Shown piece after piece: positions 27,351 through 35,754 of a DNA stretch of 64,000 nucleotides. The number at the start of each line of letters is the position of its first letter. Position 1 is the stretch's first letter. The notes under the pieces were generated by a model, which saw only the letters and a program-made list of their open reading frames with translations, was not told the origin of the DNA and ran no database searches. The stretch covers positions 2,170,001 through 2,234,000 of the forward strand of contig NZ_CP110005.1 of the NCBI RefSeq assembly GCF_025947225.1. Reading direction: 5' to 3'. Both the position numbers and the translations under genes were made by a program. The stretch is from Flavobacterium sp. N2270. Its GTDB lineage: Bacteria; Bacteroidota; Bacteroidia; Flavobacteriales; Flavobacteriaceae.

Positions 27351-28295
27351 TTAATTTGTTACTGTAGAATCAACAACAGTTACATTTGCTGCTTCATCAT
27401 TTGTTGCACCACCATCTTCTTTATAAATAACTGCCTCAGGTTCAGTCGGTTTTGGATCTTTAGGATTTGTACCTTGAAGAGAAAGAACATAGCTAGCTAC
27501 TTTTTGCATCTCAGTAGGTTTTAATTGATCTTTCCAAGATATCATACCTTTTCCAGAACGTCCTCCCTCTGAAAGAGTATTAAATACATTTTTAATTCCT
27601 CCACCTAATATCCAATATTCATCTGTTAAATTTGGACCAATTGCTCCACCTCCATCAGCTCTATGGCATGCAACACAATTTGTTGTAAATAAAGCCTTAC
27701 CTTCAGCTAACGATGGTTCATCTGTTAATAAAGTAACACTTTCTTTATCCATTAAATCAGGTGCCGTTTTAAGATATTCTTGAATTTCTTTTTCTGCTAA
27801 AGCAACTTCAGTTTCATACTCTTCTGCTTGAGAATAATCTCCGTAAATTTCAAAACGAACAAAATAAACTATTGCAAAAACAATACAAGAATAGAATAAA
27901 TATACCCACCAAGGTGGCAATACATTATCTAACTCTTTAATACCGTCATAGTCATGGTCTAACATTACATCTGCTTCTTGTTCAATAGCTTTAGATCGTG
28001 TTAGTTTTTTAACTAATTTTTGATAGAAATCACTTTCTGTAAAAGGTAAAGTTTGAGCCTCTTTAAGTTTTTGTTTTTGTTCTTCAGTTAATAATTGATA
28101 AGTAACTTTATCAACTGCACTTATAACAATTTCTATGGCTACTAATAGGAATAAAAAAACACCTAAAAATAATGAAACCATTGGATATTCTATAAAAGCT
28201 GGTTTTTCTCCTGAATCAATAAAGTACTCCATTCCTGCAAAAACTGCAGCAAATATTAATGGAACCCTAACGTATGAAGGAATTATGTTTTTCAT
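27351..28295 (-). CDS. ccoP: cbb3 cytochrome c oxidase subunit CcoP, single heme
   Basis: CcoP is the membrane-anchored cytochrome c subunit of cbb3 oxidase. The ATG at 28295 (MKNIIPSYVRVP) gives 314 residues; a TTG three codons upstream is less likely. It has two N-terminal membrane helices, a third near residue 135 (LPPWWVYLFYSCIVFAIVYFV), and a cytochrome c domain with one CxxCH motif (CVACH) and a later Met (KGMISW) as axial ligand. The classical proteobacterial CcoP has two hemes, this one has one. Confidence 0.92.
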   Translation of the reverse strand: MKNIIPSYVRVPLIFAAVFAGMEYFIDSGEKPAFIEYPMVSLFLGVFLFLLVAIEIVISAVDKVTYQLLTEEQKQKLKEAQTLPFTESDFYQKLVKKLTRSKAIEQEADVMLDHDYDGIKELDNVLPPWWVYLFYSCIVFAIVYFVRFEIYGDYSQAEEYETEVALAEKEIQEYLKTAPDLMDKESVTLLTDEPSLAEGKALFTTNCVACHRADGGGAIGPNLTDEYWILGGGIKNVFNTLSEGGRSGKGMISWKDQLKPTEMQKVASYVLSLQGTNPKDPKPTEPEAVIYKEDGGATNDEAANVTVVDSTVTN

Positions 28296-28334
28296 TTTAA
28301 TCAATTTTAATGTTGTATATAACTTTTCCTTATC

Positions 28335-28371
28335 AAAACAACCTCTTCTCTTGTTTATAAGAGGTTGTTTT
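28335..28371 (-). terminator. Hairpin between ccoQ and ccoP
   Basis: AAAACAACCTCTT (28335-28347), loop of eleven, AAGAGGTTGTTTT (28359-28371): a 13-bp perfect stem inside the operon. It lacks an extra T-run, so it may be a message-stabilising element rather than a strong terminator. Confidence 0.55.
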
Positions 28372-28375
28372 ACTT

Positions 28376-28546
28376 TTAATCTTCTTTAAATGGTAATTCA
28401 CTTAATTCTTTAATCTTATCCTTACTATAGGTCATGGCCCAAATAAAGAAAGATATAAATACGATAAAGAAAAGAACTAATGATATTATAGGATAGATAT
28501 CAATTCCCATAATAGTTTCCATATTGTGTTTTACAAATTTTAACAT
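28376..28546 (-). CDS. ccoQ: CcoQ-type small subunit
   Basis: A 56-residue protein starts at the ATG at 28546 and ends at TAA 28376. It reads MLKFVKHNMETIMGIDIYP, then one membrane helix (IISLVLFFIVFISFFIWAM), then a charged tail ending ELPFKED. Size, single helix and position between ccoNO and ccoP are those of CcoQ, which stabilises the cbb3 complex. It follows ccoNO by 15 bases. Confidence 0.85.
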   Translation of the reverse strand: MLKFVKHNMETIMGIDIYPIISLVLFFIVFISFFIWAMTYSKDKIKELSELPFKED

Positions 28547-28561
28547 AGTTATGAGTTTTAA

Positions 28562-30745
28562 TTATTCTGTTTTTTTAACTTTAATATCAGTCCCTAAACG
28601 TTGTAAGTACGAAATTAAAGCAACAATTTCTCTATCTTTCATTGGAACAAATTCCTCTCCTCTAGCGGCTGCCGCTTTTTTACTTGCTTCATATGATTTT
28701 ACAAAATCTGGATCATTACTCAAGTTTTTCTCAATTTGAGCAGATTGGGCATCCATATTTTTTCGAGCATTTGCAATGTCTTCTTTAGTATATGGAACTC
28801 CTAATGTCACCATTACTTCCATTTTTTTCTCAATATGTTCATGATCCATTGCTTTATTATCATACATCCATTTATACCCAGGCATAATTGAGTTTGTAGA
28901 TGTACTTTGAGGATCCCACATATGATTAAAGTGCCAATTATCATTATACTTACCTCCAACTCTCATTAAATCTGGCCCTGTTCTTTTAGAACCCCATAAG
29001 AACGGATGATCATATACATATTCGCCAGATTTTGAGTATTCCCCATATCTCTTAACTTCTGAACGGAATGGTCTAATCATTTGAGAGTGACAATTATTAC
29101 AACCTTCTCTTATATATAAATCTCTTCCTTCTAACTCTAATGGAGTATATGGTTTAACACTTGTAATTGTTGGAATATTAGATTTCACAACTAACATTGG
29201 TACAATTTGAACAATACCCCCAACAGCAACAGCTAACGTAGTTAATAATGTAAACTGAACAGGTCTTCTTTCTAACCATGAATGCCATGATTCTCCTTTT
29301 AGTTGTCTATTTGAAATTTTAGCTAATGCAGGAGCTTCTGCTAATTCATCTTCTACTGGAGATCCAGCCATTACAGTTCTAGCAATGTTATAAACTAATA
29401 CTAAAATACCAACAAAATATAATGTTCCTCCAATTGCTCTCATAGCATACATTGGCATAATTTCAGTCACAGTTTCAAGGAAATTTCCATAAACTAATGA
29501 ACCATCTGGGTTAAATTGTTTCCACATAGAAGCTTGAGTAAACCCAGCAACATACATAGGAAGTGTATATAAAATGATACCTAAAGTACCAATCCAAAAG
29601 TGGAAATTTGCTAATCCTGTTGAAAATAATTTAGTTTTAGTCATTCGAGGTATTAACCAATAAATCATACCGAATGCCATAAAACCATTCCACGCTAAAG
29701 TACCAACGTGAACGTGTGCAACGATCCAATCTGTAAAGTGAGCAATGGCATTTACATTTTTAAGAGATAACATTGGTCCTTCAAAAGTTGACATACCATA
29801 ACCAGTAATTGCAACTACGTAGAATTTTAAAACAGGATCCGTTCTTACTTTATCCCAAGCACCTCTTAATGTTAATAATCCATTAATCATACCTCCCCAA
29901 GATGGAGCTATCAACATAATTGAGAATATAACACCTAAATTTTGTGCCCAATCTGGTAATGCTGAATATAATAAATGGTGTGGTCCTGCCCAAATATAAA
30001 TGAAGATTAATGACCAAAAGTGAATAATTGATAATCTGTAAGAATATACTGGTCTATTTGCTGCTTTAGGTACAAAATAATACATCAATCCAAGAATTGG
30101 TGTTGTAAGGAAGAAAGCTACAGCATTATGCCCATACCACCATTGAACTAAAGCATCTTGAACACCTGCATAAACTGAATATGATTTAAACGCAGAAACT
30201 GGAATTTCAATATTATTAAAAATATGAAGCAAAGCTACCGCAATAAAAGTTGCTAGATAGAACCAAATAGCTACGTAAATATGTCTTTCTCTTCTTTTAA
30301 TAATTGTACCAATCATGTTAACACCAAAAGCAACCCAGATAAGTGCAATTGCAATATCAAAAGGCCATTCTAATTCGGCATACTCTTTTGATGAAGTATA
30401 ACCTAAAGGCAAGGTAATTGCTGCTCCAAGAATTATAAGTTGCCAACCCCAAAAATTTAGTTGGCTTAAGAAGTTACTGTACATTCTTGTTTTTAATAAC
30501 CTTTGCATAGAATAATAAGCTCCTGCAAATACAGAATTTCCTACAAAGGCAAAAATTACTGCATTAGTATGCAATGGTCGTAATCTACCATAACTTAACC
30601 ATGGAATACCATCGGTCATGTTTGGAAACAAATAAAAGAAAGCTACTATGAGCCCTACAAGCATTCCTATTACACCAAATGCTATTGATGCGTATAGAAA
30701 GTTTCTGACAATTTTGTTATCGTAATAAAATTGTTCTTTCTCCAT
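28562..30745 (-). CDS. ccoNO: Fused cbb3 cytochrome c oxidase subunits I and II (CcoN-CcoO)
   Basis: The 727-residue protein joins the catalytic CcoN subunit (about 1-460, some twelve membrane helices, heme-copper His ligands in RPLHTNAVIFAF, WWYGHNAVAF, GPHHLLYS and IVAHVHVGTLAWNGF) to CcoO, a membrane-anchored cytochrome c part carrying CNNCH near residue 570 and the following QMIRPFRSEVKRYGEYS. This fusion is known in Bacteroidota. Together with CcoQ and CcoP it forms the high-affinity terminal oxidase used at low oxygen. Confidence 0.95.
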   Translation of the reverse strand: MEKEQFYYDNKIVRNFLYASIAFGVIGMLVGLIVAFFYLFPNMTDGIPWLSYGRLRPLHTNAVIFAFVGNSVFAGAYYSMQRLLKTRMYSNFLSQLNFWGWQLIILGAAITLPLGYTSSKEYAELEWPFDIAIALIWVAFGVNMIGTIIKRRERHIYVAIWFYLATFIAVALLHIFNNIEIPVSAFKSYSVYAGVQDALVQWWYGHNAVAFFLTTPILGLMYYFVPKAANRPVYSYRLSIIHFWSLIFIYIWAGPHHLLYSALPDWAQNLGVIFSIMLIAPSWGGMINGLLTLRGAWDKVRTDPVLKFYVVAITGYGMSTFEGPMLSLKNVNAIAHFTDWIVAHVHVGTLAWNGFMAFGMIYWLIPRMTKTKLFSTGLANFHFWIGTLGIILYTLPMYVAGFTQASMWKQFNPDGSLVYGNFLETVTEIMPMYAMRAIGGTLYFVGILVLVYNIARTVMAGSPVEDELAEAPALAKISNRQLKGESWHSWLERRPVQFTLLTTLAVAVGGIVQIVPMLVVKSNIPTITSVKPYTPLELEGRDLYIREGCNNCHSQMIRPFRSEVKRYGEYSKSGEYVYDHPFLWGSKRTGPDLMRVGGKYNDNWHFNHMWDPQSTSTNSIMPGYKWMYDNKAMDHEHIEKKMEVMVTLGVPYTKEDIANARKNMDAQSAQIEKNLSNDPDFVKSYEASKKAAAARGEEFVPMKDREIVALISYLQRLGTDIKVKKTE

Positions 30746-30747
30746 AA

Positions 30748-30933
30748 TTAATTAGTTTTATTTTTATCGGACTTTTTTAAATTATTCTTTACTAACTCGT
30801 CATCAAATAACATTCTGACTGATGGCGTATAATCGTCGTCATACTGACCTGACCTAACTGCTTTTATAAAAGCAAACAGAAAAACGACTGCAACTACTAT
30901 ACTTACTGTGATTAATATATAAATAACACTCAT
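30748..30933 (-). CDS. ccoS: CcoS cbb3 oxidase assembly protein
   Basis: A 61-residue protein with one N-terminal helix (SVIYILITVSIVVAVVFLFAFIKAVRSGQYDD) and the CcoS hallmark GQYDDDYTPSVRMLFDDE. It is needed for cofactor insertion into the oxidase. It is the first gene of the operon and ends two bases before the ccoNO start. Confidence 0.92.
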   Translation of the reverse strand: MSVIYILITVSIVVAVVFLFAFIKAVRSGQYDDDYTPSVRMLFDDELVKNNLKKSDKNKTN

Positions 30934-30951
30934 ACCTTAAATTTATGTTAA

Positions 30952-30997
30952 CAAAGTTACTCTTAGCTGAATTGAAATAATATGACAAATATCATAT
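30952..30997 (-). promoter_or_regulatory. Fnr-type operator and -7 box upstream of ccoS
   Basis: TATGACAAATATCATA (30981-30996) is a near-palindrome of the Crp/Fnr class (ATGA-N6-TCAT). On the minus strand TAACTTTG (30959-30952) is a Bacteroidota -7 element; the operator centre would then lie near -41.5 relative to a start site at about 30947, the spacing of an activator. No -33 TTG is properly placed, as expected for activation. The same 16-mer, reverse complemented, occurs at 33442-33457. Confidence 0.65.
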
Positions 30998-31008
30998 CTA
31001 TAAAAATA

Positions 31009-33390
31009 TTAATTATTTTCTTTTATTGCATAATAATTACTCATAATTGTTACAAAACTAACTACAGTTATTGAACTTAATGGCATTATAATAGCTGCAA
31101 CAAGTGGTGATAGCTGACCAGTAATGGCAAATGTTAATCCTATGATATTATAAAGTAATGATAATCCAAAACTCATGTAAATTGTTTTCATTGCGTTTTT
31201 AGAATATTCTAAATAATATTCTAGTTTTGAAAACTGAGAAGCATCCATTATTCCATCGCAAGCTGGAGAGAATACATTTACATTTTCAGAAAGCGAAATA
31301 CCTACATTACTTTGCGCTAAAGCTCCGGCGTCATTTAATCCATCACCAATCATCATAACATTCTTTCCTTTTTCTTGAAGATTTTTAATAAACTCTAGTT
31401 TTTGCTCTGGCTTTTGATTAAAGATAAGTTCTGTTCCATTAGGTAGTAATTCTTCAAGATTCTCTTTTTCTCCTTCATTATCTCCTGAAAGAATTTTTAG
31501 TTCATAATTAGCGCTTAATTTTTCAAATAATTCTACAATCCCGTTTCTATATTGGTTATCAAAAACAAAATATCCTTTATATTCATTTTCTATTTTAATG
31601 TGTACTTTAGTTTGTTTAGAATCTTTTTCTTCTAAAGTATTTACTAAACTTGACGAACCTATACTTATTTTAACTCCGTTAATTATTGAAATAATTCCTT
31701 TGCCGGTAATTTCTTCAAAAGCATCTAAATTAATTTTTTGAATTTCAGGTAGAAAATCATAAATCTTTCTACTCAAAGGATGATTAGAACCACGAATTGT
31801 ATTTTTAATATATGTAATTTCAGTTTCAGACAATTCTATACCTAAATATTGAATTGCTGATTTAGAGTTTGATGTAATCGTTCCTGTTTTATCAAAAACT
31901 ATAGTATCTACTTTAGCTAATTGTTCTATAACCATAGCATTTTTTAAATACATTTTTTGTTTTCCCATGATGCGTAAAACATTACCTAAGGTAAAAGGTG
32001 CTGTTAAAGCTAATGCACAAGGACAAGCAACAATTAAAACTGCTGTTAACACATTAAAAGCTGTTGAAACGTCAATAAATAACCAAAATACAAATACGAC
32101 AATAGCTAATATTAATAATAATGGTGTAAAATAACGGCTCACTTTATCGGTAATACTTTTATGTTTTTGATCTATTTTTTTCTGAAAAACATCATTACTC
32201 CATAATTGCGTTAAATAACTTTGAGAAACCGAAAATAAAACTTCAAGCTCTACTACTTTTCCTATGATTTTTCCTCCAGCATATACTTTATCACCCGATT
32301 TTTTTTCAATTGGAATAGCTTCCCCAGTAACAAAACTATAATCAATTGAAGCATTTTCAGAAATTAAAATTCCATCAACCGGAATTAGCTCTTGATTACG
32401 AATCAGCAACCTATCTCCTTTTTCAATATCATAAACTTGTACTGGAATTTCTTTCCCATCATTAGTTAACTTAGTAATTGCAATAGGGAAATACGATTTA
32501 TAGTCGCGTTCAAACGAAAGAAAACTATAGGTTTTTTGTTGAAATAATTTTCCAAGCAACATAAAGAAAACTAAGCCTGTTAAACTATCAAAGAAACCTT
32601 GCCCGTAATCAAAAATAATATCAACCGTACTTCTTACAAACATTACTATAATTCCTAAAGCAATAGGAATATCTATATTTAATACCTTAGATTTTATACT
32701 TTTATAAGCAGATACATAATAATCGCTTGCTGCATATAAAAATGAAGGTAGCGATAATGTAAAAATTAGCCAACGAAAGAAACCTCTGTATTGATTGATC
32801 CAAAATTCTTCAACTTCAAAATATTCTGGAAAAGATAAAAGCATGATATTTCCAAAACAGAAAAAAGCTACTCCTAATTTATAAATTAAACTACGATCTA
32901 CATTTTTCTTTCCTGTTTCATAATTATCTAAACTAATATAAGGCTCATAACCTATTGAACTTAATAGATAAACAATATCTTTTAAGGAGGTTTTTGTTGG
33001 ATTATAAGTGATTCTGACTTTCTTTTCAGGAAAATTTACCTGAGAAGTTATTATACCTTCTTGAAGCTTTTGTAAATTTTCCAAAATCCAAATACACGAA
33101 CTACAGTGTATATGAGGAATGAAAAGTGAAACAATATTTGTTGTTTCTTCTTGAAATTCAAGAAGTTTTGAAATAATTTTTTCATCATCTAAAAAATCAT
33201 ATTTTCCATTAATCTCTTGTGGAGTTGCACCGGGTGCATTCTCAAAATCATAATAACAAGACAAATCATTTTGACTAAAAATTTCGTAAACAGTTTTACA
33301 ACCATTACAACAAAAACTTTTATCATCAAAAATAATTTCTTCTTTTTTACTAAATTCTAATCCACAATGGAAACAATTTTTTGCATCCAT
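31009..33390 (-). CDS. ccoI: Copper-transporting P1B-type ATPase of cbb3 assembly
   Basis: A 793-residue P-type ATPase. The N terminus has a metal-binding cluster (NCFHCGLEFSKKE...FCCNGCKTVYEIF) and a second heavy-metal domain with HCSSCIWIL. The core has CPCALALTAPF in a membrane helix, the phosphorylated Asp in DKTGTIT, SGDNEGE and GDGLNDAGAL. It supplies copper for the oxidase. It lies between the ccoS promoter and the divergent regulator, on the same strand as the oxidase operon. Confidence 0.93.
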   Translation of the reverse strand: MDAKNCFHCGLEFSKKEEIIFDDKSFCCNGCKTVYEIFSQNDLSCYYDFENAPGATPQEINGKYDFLDDEKIISKLLEFQEETTNIVSLFIPHIHCSSCIWILENLQKLQEGIITSQVNFPEKKVRITYNPTKTSLKDIVYLLSSIGYEPYISLDNYETGKKNVDRSLIYKLGVAFFCFGNIMLLSFPEYFEVEEFWINQYRGFFRWLIFTLSLPSFLYAASDYYVSAYKSIKSKVLNIDIPIALGIIVMFVRSTVDIIFDYGQGFFDSLTGLVFFMLLGKLFQQKTYSFLSFERDYKSYFPIAITKLTNDGKEIPVQVYDIEKGDRLLIRNQELIPVDGILISENASIDYSFVTGEAIPIEKKSGDKVYAGGKIIGKVVELEVLFSVSQSYLTQLWSNDVFQKKIDQKHKSITDKVSRYFTPLLLILAIVVFVFWLFIDVSTAFNVLTAVLIVACPCALALTAPFTLGNVLRIMGKQKMYLKNAMVIEQLAKVDTIVFDKTGTITSNSKSAIQYLGIELSETEITYIKNTIRGSNHPLSRKIYDFLPEIQKINLDAFEEITGKGIISIINGVKISIGSSSLVNTLEEKDSKQTKVHIKIENEYKGYFVFDNQYRNGIVELFEKLSANYELKILSGDNEGEKENLEELLPNGTELIFNQKPEQKLEFIKNLQEKGKNVMMIGDGLNDAGALAQSNVGISLSENVNVFSPACDGIMDASQFSKLEYYLEYSKNAMKTIYMSFGLSLLYNIIGLTFAITGQLSPLVAAIIMPLSSITVVSFVTIMSNYYAIKENN

Positions 33391-33412
33391 AATTTGCTCA
33401 TTTTACCTGTAA

Positions 33413-33472
33413 CAAAGGTTACAATTGTTAATAATTAATAATATGATATTTGTCATACTTTAATTATCTTTG
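33413..33472. promoter_or_regulatory. Shared Fnr-type operator between ccoI and the regulator gene
   Basis: TATGATATTTGTCATA (33442-33457) is the same palindrome as before ccoS. For ccoI on the minus strand, a near-consensus -7 element (TAACCTTTG, 33421-33413, one base longer than ideal) lies about 29 bases from the operator centre, as in the ccoS promoter. For the regulator on the plus strand TATCTTTG (33465-33472) lies much closer, so the operator would overlap its core promoter, which suggests autorepression. Confidence 0.6.
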
Positions 33473-33499
33473 AAAAATAGTAAAAAATAAACTCTTTTT

Positions 33500-34180
33500 A
33501 TGAGTAATTGTGATCAATGTATCGTTAGAAAAGTTAGCGCTTTAAAAGCACTTAATAAAGAACAATTAGTTAAAATGGCTAATTGTAAAACTTCTTACAC
33601 TATTAAAAAAGGAGAGCCTATATTTCAAGAAGGTGAAACTTTAAATGGTGTTTTTTGTATAAAAGATGGAGTTTGTAAATTATCTAAGTTAAGTTCTAAC
33701 GGTAAAGAGCAAATTTTAAAATTAGTTAAACCAGGAGAATTACTCGGTCAACGATCAATGATTAGTGAAGAATCAGCTAACCTTTCAGCTGTTGCATTAG
33801 AAGATATGCAAGTTTGTTTTGTTCCTAGAAATGAAATAATTGGTTTTTTTAATGAAAATAACCAGTTTTCTATGAATATAATGCAATCAATATGTGGTGA
33901 TTTAAAAGACGCCGATGATCATATGGTGAATATGGCTCAAAAAACAGTAAAACAAAGATTGGCCGAAACCTTATTATATTTGGAAGAAACTTTTGGTACA
34001 AACGATGATAAAACTCTAAAAATTCAACTTTCTAGAGAAGAACTTGCCGGAATGATTGGTACAGCTACGGAAAGTTGTATTAGACTTTTATCTGAACTAA
34101 ATAAAAACCAATATATTGAGATAATTGGTAAAAAAATAGCCATTAAAGATAAAAGTAAGCTTAAAAGATTAGCAGAATAA
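33500..34180 (+). CDS. Crp/Fnr family transcriptional regulator
   Basis: The 226-residue protein has a cyclic-nucleotide-binding-like domain (about 25-140, with KKGEPIFQEGE and GELLGQRSMI) and a C-terminal winged helix-turn-helix (LSREELAGMIGTATESCIRLLSEL, about 172-195). It carries cysteines at residues 4, 7 and 29, plus others, which could bind an iron-sulfur cluster as in Fnr. It is divergent from ccoI and likely senses oxygen or redox state; that is inferred from motif and position. Confidence 0.88.
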   Translation: MSNCDQCIVRKVSALKALNKEQLVKMANCKTSYTIKKGEPIFQEGETLNGVFCIKDGVCKLSKLSSNGKEQILKLVKPGELLGQRSMISEESANLSAVALEDMQVCFVPRNEIIGFFNENNQFSMNIMQSICGDLKDADDHMVNMAQKTVKQRLAETLLYLEETFGTNDDKTLKIQLSREELAGMIGTATESCIRLLSELNKNQYIEIIGKKIAIKDKSKLKRLAE

Positions 34181-34212
34181 AAAAAAGAGGTTTTATATAA
34201 AACCTCTTTTTT
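34181..34212. terminator. Bidirectional terminator
   Basis: AAAAAAGAGGTTTT, loop ATAT, AAAACCTCTTTTTT: a 14-bp stem between the Crp/Fnr gene and the rhodanese gene. Confidence 0.85.
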
Positions 34213-34517
34213 TATTCTATTGGACCAATCCATTGAGAAAATCCACCAACTAAGTTAAATGTATTTTCAAAACCTAATTGTTGCATTATACCACAAGCAT
34301 TTGCACTTCTTGCACCTGCAGCACAATATACATAATAGTTTTTTGTTTTATCTAACTCATCAACTAAGTAAACAAATCCTTGGCCTTTATAAATATCAAA
34401 ATTTAAAGAACCTGGAATTTTTCCATGATTAACTTCATCTTCAGTTCTTACATCAATAATAACTCCTTTTTCATCTGTTAAATATTGATTCCACCACTCT
34501 TGCTGTTGTAAATTCAT
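34212..34517 (-). CDS. Single-domain rhodanese-like protein
   Basis: A 101-residue rhodanese domain with the active-site loop CAAGARS (about residues 65-71), the nucleophile being Cys in YVYCAAG. It begins with the family start sequence VIIDVRTEDEVNHGKIPGSLNFD. It could act as a sulfurtransferase or thiol carrier; the partner is unknown. It ends at the terminator shared with the Crp/Fnr gene. Confidence 0.88.
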   Translation of the reverse strand: MNLQQQEWWNQYLTDEKGVIIDVRTEDEVNHGKIPGSLNFDIYKGQGFVYLVDELDKTKNYYVYCAAGARSANACGIMQQLGFENTFNLVGGFSQWIGPIE

Positions 34518-34587
34518 TTAATTATTTTTTTTTCAAATGTATAACCAAAATAATAATTTAAAAAATTTAATATTTTTTTAACACACA

Positions 34588-34633
34588 TTTGTATATACAA
34601 TAAAAAGATTTATATACATTTGTATCTACAAAT
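34588..34633 (+). promoter_or_regulatory. MarR-type double operator overlapping a promoter
   Basis: TTGTATATACAA (34589-34600, perfect palindrome) and ATTTGTATCTACAAAT (34618-34633, one central mismatch) have centres 31 bp apart, about three helical turns. The first covers a TTG -33 element and the second covers TACATTTG (34615-34622), a -7 element, with a 23-base spacer. Binding would block the promoter, so the MarR gene downstream is probably self-repressed together with its operon. Confidence 0.65.
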
Positions 34634-34642
34634 AATGTAGTG

Positions 34643-35095
34643 ATGAATATTGAAGAAGAAATAAAAAGTACAATTAAATTAAGTATTTCAAAAAAAGTAA
34701 TTCTTAACTTAACAGTAACAAAAAATTTTATAGGAGATCGATTCAATGAATTATTAAAACCTTATGGTATTTCTAGTGAGCAATATAATGTATTACGAAT
34801 TTTAAGAGGCCAAAGAGGAAATCCTTTGAATATGCAAGATATTCAAGAGCGAATGGTAACTAAAAACAGTAACACTACTCGTTTAATTGATAAACTTTTG
34901 CTAAAAGAAATGGTCATTAGAAATACTTGTCCAGAAAATAGACGAAAAATAGAAATCCAAATTACAGAAAACGGTTTAAATATACTTTCAGAATTGGATG
35001 AAATCATCGAAAAATATGAATTGTTAATTACTAAAAAACTAACAAACGAAGAACTAGAAACATTAAATATATTATTAGAAAAAATCAGAAATTAA
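34643..35095 (+). CDS. MarR family transcriptional regulator
   Basis: A 150-residue MarR winged helix protein, started at the ATG at 34643 (a GTG lies one codon upstream). It has the helix-turn-helix stretch EQYNVLRILRGQRGNPLNMQDIQERMVTKNSNTTRLIDKLLLKEMVIRNTCPENRRKIEIQITENG, with the usual DxRxxx wing (here ENRRK). It heads an operon with a nitroreductase and a YceI protein, a common oxidative or electrophile-response arrangement in flavobacteria. Confidence 0.9.
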   Translation: MNIEEEIKSTIKLSISKKVILNLTVTKNFIGDRFNELLKPYGISSEQYNVLRILRGQRGNPLNMQDIQERMVTKNSNTTRLIDKLLLKEMVIRNTCPENRRKIEIQITENGLNILSELDEIIEKYELLITKKLTNEELETLNILLEKIRN

Positions 35096-35099
35096 TTAT

Positions 35100-35735
35100 A
35101 TGAACACATTTATAGAAAATCAAAATTGGCGCTATGCTACTAAAAAATTTGATGTAACAAAAAAAATATCAAATGAAAATTTAGAAATCTTAAAAGAAGC
35201 TATTCGACTAAGCACTTCTTCATACGGACTTCAACCATATAAAGTCTTAATTGTTGAAAATCCAGAAATAAGAGCGCAATTACAACCCGTTTCATGGGGA
35301 CAAGCACAAATTACAGAAGCCTCTCACTTATTTGTTTTTGCCAATATTATTGATGTTCAAGATATTCACATAGATGAATATATTTCTAATATTGCAAACA
35401 CAAGAGATTTAAATATTGAAGATTTAAAAGGTTATGCCGATTTTATGAAATCTAAAATAACACCTTTAGAAACCAATAAAAAAGCAATTTGGACATCTAA
35501 GCAAACGTATTTGGCTTTAGCTAATTTAATGAATGCTGCTGCTGAATTAAAAATTGATGTTACTCCAATGGAAGGCTTTGAACCTGAAAAATACAATGAA
35601 ATTCTAGGACTAAATGAATTAGGATTAAACGCTTCTTTAGTGGCAACTATTGGTTATAGACATGAAGAAGATCAAACACAATATTTTACAAAAGTTAGAA
35701 AATCAAATACCGAATTATTCACAATTATTAAATAA
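35100..35735 (+). CDS. NAD(P)H-dependent nitroreductase family oxidoreductase
   Basis: A 211-residue FMN-dependent nitroreductase-fold protein: NWRYATKKFDVTKKI at the N terminus (FMN-phosphate contact RxxxKxF), SSYGLQPYKVLIV (about 40-52), and QTYLALANLMNAAAELKIDVTPMEGF and the C-terminal ATIGYRHEEDQ. It follows the MarR gene by four bases. It probably reduces quinones or nitro compounds. Confidence 0.9.
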   Translation: MNTFIENQNWRYATKKFDVTKKISNENLEILKEAIRLSTSSYGLQPYKVLIVENPEIRAQLQPVSWGQAQITEASHLFVFANIIDVQDIHIDEYISNIANTRDLNIEDLKGYADFMKSKITPLETNKKAIWTSKQTYLALANLMNAAAELKIDVTPMEGFEPEKYNEILGLNELGLNASLVATIGYRHEEDQTQYFTKVRKSNTELFTIIK

Positions 35736-35754
35736 TTAATTAAAAATTAAAAAA

